From: Gnetum montanum
Lineage: Eukaryota; Streptophyta; Gnetopsida; Gnetales; Gnetaceae
Assembly (NCBI GenBank): GCA_015680685.1
Contig: MNCI01007809.1
Span: forward strand, 74,405-123,377
Direction: 5' to 3'
Length of the DNA: 48,973 nt
Below, one piece after another: positions 22,544 to 35,110 of this stretch. The notes below the pieces were generated by a model, which saw only the letters and a list, made by a program, of their open reading frames with translations, was not told the DNA's origin and did not search any database. Made by a program: the position numbers and the translations under genes. How positions within the stretch are numbered: the first letter of the stretch is position 1; each line of letters opens with the position of its first letter.

Positions 22544-22544
22544 A

Positions 22545-22781
22545 TGATGAGCTACGAGGTATCCCTACACCCAACCATACAAATCACAAAGTGCTCATGA
22601 GTGATTCTGTCGAATTCAATGGACTTTATAGTTTTTGGTACACTATTCTTCTAGGAAGTAAACCTTGCTTTAAAGTCATTCATTGTCTTCTTGATTACAC
22701 TTGTGAAGCATAATGGTATGGTTAAGAATAATCAAGGTATATCATTTTTATCATTTTATGTTTTATGTTTTTGGGTGCTTG

Positions 22782-22841
<60 letters not shown>

Positions 22842-23497
22842 ATTTAATGACTAATCTAAATTAACTAACTAATTTGTCTCTAACTAATCCGAACATAAGC
22901 ATTCCTTCCCACTTTTTGTACATGTCCCAAACCCTTGTATCCACTACTAAGTTACCAAGCACTATGCTACTGGGTGTACCAAGAAATAACACTGCTAGGA
23001 TTACCAAGTGAATACATGTTACGCTTGAAGTGATCATACTTATGTATTAAATCTATCTAGCTTATCTTGCTTAATTAGCTTAATTACTAAAGAACATTAA
23101 ATAATTAACTGGAAGCATTAAATGCATAAATAAATATCTAAACTATTCAAAATGCTATAAGGTTTATCAATAAGCTCATCTTTATTGCCATACACACTAT
23201 CATGCTTAGGTACAACAATGCTCGAATAAAGAATCATACACTCAATGACTCTTACTATGGGCACTTTGGAGAAATATTCTAACTTTCAAATGTAAAAATT
23301 GCAAGAGTTTGGCTACTACTATGAATTTGATGCCCATAAACATGGTTGGGAGCTTGTTTTTATAGTTTTTTTCTCTAGGGCTACGTTGATAGTGCCTTGT
23401 CAATTCAGTAAATGCTATGTCAATGTGGCACCATCGACAAGGCAACACCATGTAAATGGGACCTTGTTGACAGGGGCTCGTTGATGAGGCTTCATCA
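22545..23497 (-). repeat. D 5' LTR
   Basis: A 953-base LTR matching 1090-2022. The TATA box has decayed (plus strand TTTTTATA at 23357-23364), and the U3 array is at 23378-23490. The right TSD CCTTA (23498-23502) matches 1085-1089. A GA run enlarges it relative to the 3' LTR. Confidence 0.85.
22783..22838 (+). repeat. GA microsatellite in D 5' LTR
   Basis: About 56 bases of nearly pure GA, with one AAA interruption. The 3' LTR has only a short imperfect GA stretch at the same place (1313-1346), so the run grew after insertion. Confidence 0.9.
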
Positions 23498-23502
23498 CCT
23501 TA

Positions 23503-25745
23503 TAATCTAATAATAATACTTGAAAAAACCATAAATAATATTTCACTTAACAAAAATTCATGTAATGTTATATCAACTTAAGTACCAAACCTAGATGTAC
23601 AAGTTACAAGAGTTTCATAATTAAATCATAAGGGTATTTTAAAATTCATAACATGACTCTAAAAATACAACAATTATTGAATTCTTTACCTTCAAATATT
23701 TTTTAAATGTCAATGTTCCTATGGTGCACTATCATCTAGCATCTACAATGTTACCAAGAAATTCTATTTGAGGCTCTTAATTAAGATTTACTTGAAACAC
23801 TTGCAAGAAGTATTAGAGCACCTTCATAGTAGAGGATAGCATCTTAATGCCATCTAGGACAAGTTAGAAGATGAAATCCATCCTACAACATATACTATTA
23901 GAGCCAACAATAATTACCAATTAAATTAGCCATTAATTAATATCATTAAAATTACAATGAATGTTAACCATTAACTTATTATTTATCCTAGGTTTCCACA
24001 ATATTCTTAGGATGTTTCCATCATCAAGTGTTTGGAATAACTATAAGAATAATACTAACTTAACTAACAATATTGTTTGGTATAATATGTCACCTATCTA
24101 GGCCAACCCTCATGCATGTGTAGATTATCTATTGGATTACACTATGCTAAGTATCAATCCTATAGTTACCCTAGATCATAGCTTCTTACTACCACTATAG
24201 ATAAGGTTTTTTACAAACTGCAATGCTACTTAATTGACTAGATATCTTTTAAGTTAACCTTAATGACCAAACAATCATTTTCATACTACTTACCTAATTA
24301 CAAATAATGTTATTAATAAAACCTTCTAATACCAACTACAGTGCCCTTAGGTTGAAGGACAACTTCACCTAAATGATCAACCAAATAATCTCAATAGCAT
24401 ATTTATCATTTCCATAAGTTTAACATGTTGAACATGTTCATACATATCTAAAATATTTGCAACCCACTATCAAATGAAGATGTCATTTTCATTAGACAAC
24501 ATTGTCACCACATCATTCTAAAAAATTCAAGAAAGTTCCATCATGACTTCTATCATGACCCCTACTTCCATCGCAACAAAAGTTATGATGCATAGAGATG
24601 TCATTGCCACTATTGCCACTAGTACAAGCTACCACAAGAGAAATAAGGGTGTGAAATGCAAAGTAAAAATTTTCAAAAATGGTGAATTACGAATTAAACA
24701 TCAAATGCTAGAGTTAGATCCATAAGAAAGATATCATAAATAGGAAACTAGATCTAAGATGGTAAGCTAATAATTAAAATTAATGGAATCAAGAATATTT
24801 CCTCTAATAGATATCATCTACATACAAAGCTTTGCCAAGTAAGAACAAGTTGAGATCTAGGATTTTCAACAAATCTACCAATCATAACCACAAGCAAGAG
24901 AATAAAAGAGAGAATAATATACAATTCATGTCAACAAAGCTAGTATTGCCAAGTATTTATAAGTACAAAAATTATGGTTTGAGGCAATTCCAAGAATAAA
25001 TAATTAATAATTTAGTTACTTAAAACTAGGTAACATTTCTCCATAAAACAAGTATGATGATAAAGCAATGGATTAAAGTCATCGAGAAATTATCAAAATA
25101 AGCTCACATGCCCAATATTGGGTTTCAAGATAAAATAAAAGAATAACTAGAATAAACCTCAAATATCCATTAAACATTCCTCATTATCATATTGTTACTT
25201 TATTCTAAAACCTAGAATAAAATAAAATATGAAATTTATAAATAAAACATAAATTAAATACTAAAAATGGACCATCACCATCCTTCCAACTTGTTCTTTA
25301 TAGGATTCACGAAGCATTAGTGAATACTAAGAAATAATAATCAAGAAAAATACAAAATAATAATATTTCCAAAACATTGTAATAATAGTAAGTTCTAAGG
25401 TCCAAACTTTAAGAAGCATAATATCAAGTTCTAATAAAACATGTATACTTACCAATACATGAGGGGATATTCTAAGATACACTATACACAACTTGGTAAG
25501 TAAATATATCATGATGTATTAATAACAAAATGCCAATGTATGTAAACAAGAAATTAAGGGTTCAAACCTTAAGATGCATAAAAAAATGCAAAATAAAGAC
25601 ATTAAAACATAGTACCATACACCATTAGGAAAATAACATATATTATTAACATAATATATTAGATATACCCCTATCCTTAAGAACCAAACATAATAAAATA
25701 TATAACAAACCTAAGATCCTAGGTTTGAAATACTAGGGTGTTACA
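23503..25745 (-). repeat. E 3' LTR, main part right of the D insertion
   Basis: Continues the E LTR and matches 26820-29011 in order, for example AATAATACTTGA, CATGTAATGTTAT and ATCAAGTTCTAATAA. It ends GGTGTTACA (minus strand start TGTAACACC). No coding frame is evident; the sequence is AT-rich. Confidence 0.8.
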
Positions 25746-26654
25746 CATTCCCAGTCTTCAACAAGTCTTTATTCTTAATGATAGAAAATTGGGGGGGAGA
25801 AGGGGGATGATGAACGTGGCAGGGGATGGGGGGTTGGTGGTTGATGTGTGTTGTGGGTGGTGGATGTGGGGGGGGTGGGGGGTGTGTGTGTGGGGCTAGT
25901 GTGNTGAATCTAGAATTACTAGGCCAAGACCTATACCACTAAACTAATACCTCATTGGTAGCCAACATAGAAAATGAGATTTTATTATCCCAAGATAACA
26001 CATACACTTTGTAATTATGTGCAAATAACTTTCAAGATTAATACACATAACACTTGTTAATCTTTGATCCAAAATATCTTTTCAACTTTAAAGTTGAACA
26101 ACCAATAACCATGCATTCTCCAACCACAAATCATGTTTCATACCATGCTTCATGATCATGCATAAACCCAAACTTTTGTACTAAATTTCTTTCATGATAT
26201 TTATTCCAAAAACTTAGATTTTTCTTTTGTCTTTATGGATTCTCATATTATATTCCATAATTTTTACTAATTTGAAAACAAAAACTTCTTCTTCTAAAAG
26301 CATAATTTCAAAAATGTAACTTATTATTTAAAAATAATTTTTTTTTGTAAAATAAACTTTAATTTCAAAAAATTTCATTTTTTCAAAAATATAACTCATT
26401 GTCCAAAAAATTCTCTTTCTTGCAAAATAAATTTTATTCTAAAAAGCCATAAATTTAATAGAAATAACTATTAATTCCAAAAGTGCACTTTCTTAAAACA
26501 TGCACATTTAAAATAATGCTAAGATCATCATAAGAAATTACAACCATACTTCAAAAATCTAATACTTTTCTCTAAGAACTCCCTTTCCTCATTTTATTCC
26601 TTTAATATTACTTGTAAAGCTCAAACAAAATTCTAACTATTAATCTAAAGTCAT
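25746..26654 (-). other. E internal region, no gene seen
   Basis: About 0.9 kb between the LTRs. The part beside the 3' LTR reads GAAGACTGGGAATG on the minus strand, a possible polypurine tract. The rest is AT-rich apart from the G-rich block at 25790-25903. No gag or pol segment is recognisable. Confidence 0.5.
25790..25904 (+). repeat. G-rich low-complexity block ending in N
   Basis: About 115 bases very rich in G and T, with runs of 6-9 G, in otherwise AT-rich DNA; the block ends at an undetermined base (25904). It could fold into G-quadruplexes if real, but the composition beside an N also fits poor-quality read ends at a contig join. Confidence 0.75.
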
Positions 26655-26666
26655 GCACTGATACCA
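26655..26666 (-). other. E primer-binding site (initiator-Met type)
   Basis: The minus strand reads TGGTATCAGTGC three bases after the LTR end, close to TGGTATCAGAGC. It sets the orientation of E. Confidence 0.7.
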
Positions 26667-26669
26667 AAC

Positions 26670-29011
26670 AATCACACCTCAAAATTAACCCTAGATAAAT
26701 TTATAGAATCACTTAAGAGATATGATTAAATTCTATAGAAATCCATATGTTCTATATGAAAAACTTAAAATCTAAAACTAAATTACATAGAAACCTTAAT
26801 GCATCAAGTATGAAACCTTTAAATTTAATAATCATACTTGAACAAACCATAAATAATAAATCACTTACCAAAAATCCATGTAATGTTATTCCAACAACTT
26901 AGGTACAGAGTCCTAATGTACAAGTTACAAGAGATACATAAGTAAACCATAAGGATCATTTACAAATCTATAAAATGACTCTAAAAATAAAATAATTCTT
27001 GAATCTTTTGTTTGCAAAGTTTCTATAAATATCAACCTGTTCATGGTGCACCATGATTTAGTATCATAATGTTACTAGCAAACTCCATCTAAGTCTTCTA
27101 ACTAAGATTTTCTTGAAGCACATGCAAAAAGGATTAAAACACCTTCATAGTAGAGAAATCACCTTCATGTCATACATGAAAATATATATTAAAAAATATA
27201 CTATTAAATCCAACAACAATTATCAATTAACTTAACCATTAATTAATATCATTAATCCATGTTTTGTCCTAGATTCTTGTGGTATTTCTATGAGGCTTCT
27301 AGCATCACACATTTAGAATAAAAATAAGACTAATACCAACTTAAATAGCAATCAAGGACTATTTGATATAATACCTCACCTATCTAAGCCAATCCTTATG
27401 TAAGACAAGATTAACTATTGAGTTTGAAATACTAATTCATGTTCAAACCAACTATTGGATTATGTTATATCTAGTATTAATCCTATACTTATCCTAGATC
27501 CTTACCACCATAGTAGATAAGATCTATTACTAACTACAATACCTCCAATATCAATCTATATGATCTACCAGTCATTTTCATACTAGTTACCTTGTTCCAA
27601 ATCATGTTATTAATAAACCCTACTAATACTAACTACAATGTCACTAGGTTAAAGGCTAGCTCAACCTAAATGACCAATCAACCAATATTAGTAGCCTATT
27701 CATCCCTTTGCTATCTTTCAACATGTTGAATTTGTCTATATATGTTCAAAATTTCCACTAGCCACTAAATAAAGATGTCATTTTTATCAAGCATTGCTAC
27801 TACCACATCTTTCTTTGAAAACATGAGAAATTTCTATAATGACTTCCATTAAAACTCCTATTTTCAAAAGTTCACAATACATGACAATGCTATCACCACC
27901 AAAAAAAGGTGTTACAACAGAATGATTAACATGAAATAAAAAGTGGAAATTACTAAAAATAGAAAATTATATATTAAAACATCAGAAGCTAGGGTTAGAT
28001 CGATAAAGAGGATATCATAAATAGGAAAGCATGTCTAAGAGGGTAAGCTAAATTAATAAAATAATAATATTTCCTTTAGCTTCAAAAATCAACAATGTGC
28101 AAATATTTATCAAGAAAGAACATGTTCAAGTCTGGAATCACCATGAGATCCGCCAAGCATAGCCACAAGAAAAAGAATGGAAGAGACAATAATGTATAAT
28201 TCATATCAATAGAGCTAACATTGTCAAGTATTTATAAGCATAAAAGGTAGGGTCTAGAACAATTACAAGAATAAATAAATAATAATCTATTTACTAAAAA
28301 TCAAGTAATAAGTATTCACAAACTAGATCCAATGATTAAGTAATGAGTTAAATTCATTAAGAAAATACCAGAGTAAGCTCACATGCCTAAGATTGAATTT
28401 CAAGATAAAATAAAACAATAACTTGAATAAACCTCAAATATCTATTTAACATACCTCATTACCATATTCTTAATTTTATCTAAAATCTTAGAAAAAAATA
28501 AAATATGAAATATATAAATAAAATACCAACAATGAGCCACCACCATCCTTCCAACTTATCTTTCATAAGAGTCTTGAAGAATTAGTAAATGCCAAGAATT
28601 AATAATCAAGAAAAAGTACAAAATAATAATATTTCCAAAAAAATGTAATAAGAGAAAGGTCTAAGGTCCAAACCGTAAGAAGCATAATATCAAGATCTAA
28701 TAACATATGTATACTTACCAATGCATGAGGGGTTGTTCCAAGATACATTATAGATAAGCTTGTAAGTAAATATAGCATAATATATTAATAATAAAATGCC
28801 AATGCATGTAAACAAGAAATCAAGAGTTCAAACCTCAAGATGAATGCTCATAAACATAAGGGAGACATTAAAATACACTAGTATAAACTATTAGGAAAAT
28901 AACATCTATTATTAACATCAGATATTAAATATACTCTTGTGCTTAAGTACTAAGCATAAGAAAATAAACAATAAAACTAAGACTCTAGATTTGAAACACC
29001 AAGGTGTTACA
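26670..29011 (-). repeat. E 5' LTR
   Basis: A 2342-base LTR. The minus strand starts TGTAACACC at 29011. Contains a perfect 16-base palindrome TCATGGTGCACCATGA at 27041-27056. No TATA box could be chosen with confidence in this AT-rich sequence. Confidence 0.8.
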
Positions 29012-29016
29012 TCTCA

Positions 29017-30656
29017 TAGCTCATGTATATCTCTCAAACGCCAACAAATACATATCATAAATACTTTAATTAAAATCAATACATACCAATTATTAATTTA
29101 ATTTATAAAAGTATCATTCTTACAATGCCTAATCATGTCATTACATCCCTTAGATGTTTAAACCATAGCCTCCCCAAAATAGCTTGTCATACTCATCTAC
29201 TAGGTTAATGCACACTACCTAAAAATATGATTTCATAATGTATAAAATAAATATACATGAGTGCAATGACATAATGCTAAAATTCAACTAACTAGCAAGT
29301 TTAACTAAAAATCATAACACTAGCTTATAGACCATCTACGAAGCATAAGCATAGGTAAGAATGCTAATCTAGGCATTCCAAAATACAATTTATTACATAA
29401 AATACTAATATTATGTTGCCACAAAATAATTTCTATTTTCTATAAACCTATCCCAACATTAAAATCTCCACAAATAAATACTAATCTCTTTAGTAACAGT
29501 TCTACAATATTTTGCCTAAGAACTAAAAAGGATGATCATGAGACAACTCTCTAGTATTATAAAAAGTAGCATCTCTAGGAGAAAAATAGCATATGGCAAG
29601 AAAACCAAAATCATGAAAGGAAAACACATATTTGAGGATAATTTATTTTCTTTAACAATAATCGATTTGAATACTATGATATGAATGATATTTTCTAGAG
29701 ATTTGTAATATAGTAATTTTACTAAAAAATTTATCATTCAAGAAAATAATTTTTAAAATACTTTAAATTATAAATATATAAAAATGATTTTAGTTTAATA
29801 ATTCTATAGTTTAATTTTTAGTTAATAAAAGTAAAAGTGAAAAAATAATATTTTAATAATAATGTTACAAGAAGTAGATGTATGTAAGGAGGTGGGGGAT
29901 GGGGGAAATTAGAATTGGGTATTTGTAGAGAGTATGTCTTATTGATGGTCCAAAGATTACATCCCTTTTGAAACTAGGGCTAGAAGAAGTATGGAGATCC
30001 TTATAGGTTCCATGTTATCTTAGCTATCTTAAAAAAATACATGGCCATGATTCCTTATGTGTTACATCACAAAGATATGTGGACCTATGGAGGAGCTTTC
30101 TCTCTATTGCTCAAATCACCACATTTCTCTATGAAGTGGGGCTTAAGGCAAGATGCATTATAGTGAAAAAATATCTTACCTCTCTTAAGGAATGATATCT
30201 TTATGTGTATGCTAGTGCTATTGAGCATGTTGTGTGTGTTACATTGGTTTGGTCACTTATATGATTATAAGGCCATTCTACTGATGCCCCTAACCATGAA
30301 CTAACATGTGAAATATGAGTGTAGTACTTATGTTATTCTTGTAGGTTCTTAAAAACATTGAGGCATTTTCAACCTTAAGTTCACTCTGGAATATTTTACT
30401 ACTTTGAGACTTTTGGATGGTGCCAAGTGGTGCTTTTTCAAAGTAGTAATATTTCACTTGATATCAAATCCAAGATTTTATTTCAAGTAGAAGTCACATT
30501 TTGATACTTTTGCAAAGTAGGTATGAGTAATAGATGAGATGCCTAAGGATAAGTAAACAAATTCTAGTCTTACTCTTATAGAGGATTAAATTTTATAAAT
30601 AGTTGCTAAAAGTAAATGACATACATATGTGTCATATATCTTAAGCTAAAGGAATT
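29017..30656. other. AT-rich stretch, no recognised feature
   Basis: Between E and F. I found no terminal repeat, RNA gene or convincing reading frame. The part from about 29890 is less AT-rich and could belong to an older repeat or to the start of the F 5' LTR, whose boundary I could not fix. Confidence 0.4.
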
Positions 30657-31556
30657 TGATAAACTTTTGAGTTTTTTGTTCATGAGAATAGTCATCACAA
30701 ATAGGAGTATCTATTTGAAACAAAAATATGATAAGAACACCAACCTATGTCTTTGATATGTTTTGGATTCTCAGTATCTCTAAGAGTCATAGGGATCATG
30801 TATCTATGGTTGATTCTCTTACTAAAGTCATTTGTGATGTTTGCATTGGTTGGGTAGGAAACTACAAGACTAGTGCAAGTCATAGGATGCTATAGTTTAC
30901 CACTATGAGTTAAGGCCTATCATAGTTGGCTATCTAAGAATAACTTATAATTTCTTTATAATATTTAGTTGAGTGCAAGACTATTGTGAATGCATGAGCT
31001 CATAGTATGAGGAATGTAAGCCATAGATCATTGCAGTCTAAACGTAGTCCTCAAAGAAATAGTAATTGGATATTATCAAGGTTTGCTACTACAAAGAGCT
31101 ACAACTCATAGTCCTTTCATAGTTTAAAAGTTGTGAGTTACCATAAACCATATGACCTTGTAGTATAATTTAAAATCAAATTTATAAATGACATGAATTT
31201 CTAAGAGGATATGAATAGTCACTTGATGTTATATAAAGGCTATATATATCTCTAATATCATCACCCTACCTTGAAATTATATTGGAAGTTCTTATGAAAG
31301 AAAGAGCATTTCAATTATGGGGCCACTTGTGATTGCTTACTTTTAGCATTGGGATTAAATATTGTGAAAGTGAAAGAGGATTATTTTTGGCCTTGCTTCA
31401 TACCCTTGTGTTAGTATTTATCTTCTAACATTATACTTTGATTTTGACATTGAAAAAAGAAGTTTATTTTCTTATCCATGTTTTGTTCTCTCTTGATTCC
31501 ATAATTATTAGTTTCAAAGGGATTTTTATTACTTATTGGGAGTGATAATTTTCAAA
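30657..31556 (+). repeat. F 5' LTR
   Basis: The central part matches the 3' LTR (blocks TAGGGATCATG and AAGTCATTTGT). A TATAAA at 31232-31237 is a candidate TATA box. The right end is set by the primer site at 31558; the left end is estimated from where similarity to 36538 onward fades. Confidence 0.55.
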
Positions 31557-31557
31557 T

Positions 31558-31569
31558 TGATATCAAAGC
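31558..31569 (+). other. F primer-binding site (initiator-Met type)
   Basis: TGATATCAAAGC matches TGGTATCAGAGC except for two G-to-A changes, and lies directly after the inferred LTR end. Confidence 0.6.
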
Positions 31570-32339
31570 ATTTGGTTCTTGGAGAGATTCATCCATGAAG
31601 ATGTAATCTTCACACTTCAATCCTTAAATTAGGTAATTGATTTTTTATTTTCATCTTATAATTATATGAGAATTCAATTGGGTTTTGTTTTTCCTACTCT
31701 AATTAGGGTTTGAAAGCCTTCTTTGGAATACTTGAGAGGTTAGTTGCTTTGGCTATTTATAATTTTTTTCATTTTTGACATCAATTAGCTTAATTAAGCT
31801 ATCATTTTATTGATTTTATTTTGGAATTACTCCATTTTGTTATGGTTAGTTCCTACATTTTGTGAATACTCAATATTTGGTTGTAAGTTTTAAATTCCTA
31901 CTTTTGGGCATCTTGATTTTGGCCTATTCTATTATGATACTCAAGAAGAAAATACTTCAATCTCATGATAAGCACGTGGAAGAGCTAAAAGGTATCTTTC
32001 AAATGATTTTTGAAAAGCTTAACAAGTTTAAAAAAGATAAGGAAAATAAATCATCATCTCCAATAAGATTAATGTAAGATGTAAAGTCCAAAGTTTCATT
32101 ATCAAATGGCTATCATTTCATTCTAGATTTGAAAGATGATATTTATATTGATTTTGAAGTCCTTGAAGATGAGGATAGAGATGAAGATAATGAAGCCCAT
32201 CATTCTTCAAGAGCTTTGAATCAATCTCATAGATCAAGAATTACAAAAGAAATTAATCTTATTTATGCTTCAATACCATAAGGATAAACTGATGAGGAAA
32301 TGAAGATCACTCATAACAAGACCTTCAAACATGCTATAA

Positions 32340-33110
32340 TGATGAAATATGTTTAGGTAAAAACCTTCAATGTGATTGAAGGTAGAAACTCTTTTTTCTA
32401 GATTAAGACTATTAACAAGTATTTTGAACTTGAAGTTATTCATGAGAAGCAAAAAGTATCATATATTAAAACCATATTTAAAGAAATGATATAATTTTAA
32501 TGGGAAATATAAATTCATGGTTATATAGTTAACCATAGCTTAGCCATCAAAGATTGATTACCCATACAATACTTATAAAGAAAACATTTGGCAAGTTCCA
32601 ACATACATAAGAAGCAACTGAAAGGCTCAACTAGTTAAAATAAGGTGACAAGAATGTTAGGGATTACTACATGGAATTTCTTAAGATGTGCCATCAACAA
32701 AAGGTATAATGGTCTAGGTATGAGCAAGCCTTAAATTTCATAGATGATCTTAAAAGAGATTATTACTAAGAGCTTATATTCTATGAAGCTTAGACATTGG
32801 ATGAGACATTTGGATTATCTCTCAAATTTGAGAAGAAGCTATAATGATATGCTAAAAGTGGTTCAATAAATTCTTCTAAGGGTGAAGACTCCAAAACTTC
32901 TAAAGGTAAAAAGGGATCCAATATGAAGAACATCAAGAAAGATACACAAGTGAAGCCAAAGAAAGTTTTAATCAAGTATTTTATGAAGGATTCATCCAAG
33001 GAGAAGAATGTTATCAAAATCCAATGATTTAATAATGGAGATATAAATCATAATCCATGGGAATTAAAGAAGCATAAAGCCTTAAAATAAAAGGAATTTC
33101 AAACCATTAA
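32340..33110 (+). pseudogene. F gag remnant
   Basis: A frame with stops reads NVRDYYMEFLKMCHQQKV, then YEQALNFIDDLKRDYY and ETFGLSLKFEKKL, the layout of chromovirus capsid domains (YxxxFxxL, then a GLKxxxR-like block). A decayed knuckle may be present near 33020 (NNGDINHNPWE), with its Cys residues lost. The start was not found; the open frame at 31862-32077 is upstream and not clearly part of it. Confidence 0.55.
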
Positions 33111-33824
33111 ATAGAATTCTTCAACATCTCCAAGCCAAGGTAAGCCTAATGTACCTCTAATTGAAGATATCACTAAAGTTAATTCTTGTACATTTTTGGG
33201 AAATGTTAAGTTGAGGATCCAAATAGGAAAATATTTTTTAGAATAGAGGCTAGATTTTTTTCTAGTGGGGAATGAATTCATATTCTCATTTATGATGGAG
33301 TTCAAGAAAATTTAATCTCCATAAATATTATCTAAAGTTTAGGATTAACCAAGTTTTCTCATCTAGGGTTCTATAAAGTTTAATGGCTTTCCAAATATCA
33401 TTTCCAAGAAGTGAAAGAAAGGTGTAACATATCTTTTAGAATTAATTCCTACAAAGATAAGATGTCTTGTGATGTTCTTCCCATTGATTGTGCTAATACA
33501 GTTCTTGTTAGACCTTGAAAATTTAACAATAAGGTTACTTTTGATGAAGGTAAAAATATTTGGTTTTTGGCAAGGGTAGATGGAATTTATAAGTTGGTTT
33601 CTACTTCTTTACAATATTCAAGAAAAATATTCCTACTAAAGTACCTTTAATTTTTTTGAGTGAGAAAGAATATGTTCAAGCTCATGAGTGAGTTAGGCAT
33701 GGTTTCATCATTGTATCTACAATTGTAACATGTGAGAAAGAGCAAGCAAGTAAACTTTCAGAAGTGGTTCAACCTTTGACATAAGCATTTGCTAATGTAT
33801 TTAAGGATAAATTACTTCCTCCTA

Positions 33825-34540
33825 TAAGATCTATTTAACATTACATTGACTTTATTCTATAAGAACCTATACCAAATGAGAGAGCCTACTAGATGACTTC
33901 ACATGAAAGGAAACAACTTCAAAGGCAAGTGAGTGAATTACTCTCAAATGATTTTATTAAGAAGTCCATATTCCCATGTGTAGTACCAATAGTATTAGTG
34001 GCTAAGAAAGATAGCGATGAGATGAGGATGTTCATTGATTCTATGGTTCTAAATAGAATTACAATTAAGTACCATTTCTTCTATTCTTATGAGGGATGAA
34101 ATTTTTTATGTTCTCATTAAAGTTTAAAAATTTCCAAGATTGATTTAAAAATTCACTATCGTCAAATAAGTAGTAAGCTCAATAATGAGTCAAAAATGGA
34201 TTTAAAACTCCAAATGGGTTATATGAGTTGTTATTAATATCATTTAGTCTAACCAATGCTCTTGCTACTTTTATAAGGTTAATTCATGATGTATTAAGGA
34301 AATTAATTGGTAAATATTGCATTATCTTTTTTATGATATTTTTATTTACAACTCTAATGAGGATGATTATGTGCAAGATTTGAGAAAATTATTTTCCAAG
34401 TTACATGAGGATAAATTAATGGTAAATGTTAAGAAGTATCACTTCCTTAAAATAAAAATTATGCATTTGGATCATGTCATCTTCAAAAATCAAGTGAAGA
34501 TAAAGCCTAGTAATATAAAGATATTTAGATATTGACCTTC
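33825..34540 (+). pseudogene. F reverse transcriptase remnant
   Basis: Frame MTSHERKQLQRQVSELLSND, then FIKKSIFPCVVPIVLVAKKD and FIDSMVLNRITIKYHFF, characteristic of chromovirus RT (compare 'LQRQVxELL', 'PCAVPxLLVxKKD'). The catalytic segment reads FYDIFIYNSN where FDDIL is usual; the codon at 34332 is TAT instead of GAT. The palm C-terminal part follows as LRKLFSKLHEDKLMVN. Confidence 0.8.
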
Positions 34541-34599
34541 ATGAAAGAATGTTGGAGAGCTGATATCTTTCCTTATAATAGCTAATTTTTATATGAATT

Positions 34600-35110
34600 T
34601 TTTAGATATTTCAATTCTATTACATGATCCATGCTTTTTTGTTTGAAGAACAGGATAGATTTTGTATGGGGGATGATCAAAAGAAATTATTATAAGCCTT
34701 GAAGACTAAAATTTTCAATGCTCTAGTGCTTGTCATTATAAAATTTACCAAGAATTTTAAAGTAGTGATGGATGAAACTGGACTTGCTATTAGGTGTTTC
34801 ATCATAAGATGGTAAGATCACTACATTTTTTTAAGAAAAGCTAAATGATTTTAGAAAAAAACTATAGTATCTATGACAATGAATTATATGCTCTACTTCA
34901 AACTATCAAACATTGAAGATATCAATGTTTAGGAAGTGAATTTTTCTTTTAACTAATCACAAGTCATCATGATTCTTAAAATCACAAAAGAAGTTAAGTA
35001 TCAAGCATATGAAGTGGGCAAAGCATCTACAAGAGTTTTACTTTATGTTGATCCATATGAGTGAAAAAAGAAATTTATAGTAGCTGATCTCTCTAGGATG
35101 CACTTTGTGT
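34600..35110 (+). pseudogene. F RNase H remnant
   Basis: Decayed segments such as FKVVMDETGLAI (compare FEVxxDASGxxI) and ADLSR-like residues near 35080 place RNase H after RT. Many stops and shifts. Confidence 0.5.

Larger units (their letters stand above)
1090..23497 (-). mobile_element. Element D: Athila/Tat-like Ty3/gypsy element with extra 3' ORF, interrupted by A
   Basis: Two LTRs (1090-2022 and 22545-23497) with TGATGA/TCATCA ends are flanked by identical CCTTA repeats at 1085-1089 and 23498-23502, so the outer ends are secure. On the minus strand the order is 5' LTR, tRNA-Asp-type primer site (22543-22523), gag, protease, RT, RNase H, integrase, a long untranslated region, an extra ORF (5125-2260), polypurine tract and 3' LTR. 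Removing A (13084-22284 with one TSD copy) leaves about 13.2 kb, which reads through smoothly across the join inside gag. All genes carry stops and shifts, so it is inactive. Affinity to the Athila/Tat lineages is inferred from the primer site, FMDD-type relatives, element length and the 3' ORF. Confidence 0.85.
939..29011 (-). mobile_element. Element E: long-LTR gypsy-type element, interrupted by D
   Basis: Two direct repeats of about 2.35 kb share their order of sequence throughout: 939-1089 continued at 23503-25745, and 26670-29011. Read on the minus strand the right copy starts TGTAACACC and is followed at 26666-26655 by TGGTATCAGTGC, close to the usual initiator-Met primer site TGGTATCAGAGC. 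The right copy is therefore the 5' LTR and the element runs leftward. Flanks TCTTA and TCTCA fit a TSD with one change. Without D the element is about 5.7 kb, and only about 0.9 kb lies between the LTRs, with no recognisable gene. It may be a non-autonomous derivative, or its interior may be lost at the N at 25904. D (1090-23497 plus one CCTTA) lies in its 3' LTR. Confidence 0.75.

Noticed and set aside
24543-24725. Short open plus-strand frame in the E LTR
   Set aside because: It lies inside an LTR, and the matching part of the other copy (around 27840-28000) is not open in the same way.
23503-29011. Tandem duplication of a host region of about 2.3 kb
   Set aside because: TGTAACACC ends, a primer-site match between the copies and a near-matching TSD make an LTR pair more likely.
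30695-30883. Minus-strand frames in both F LTRs (30695-30883 and 36511-36780) with similar peptides
   Set aside because: They are similar because the LTRs are repeats; they are antisense to the LTR and need no protein explanation.
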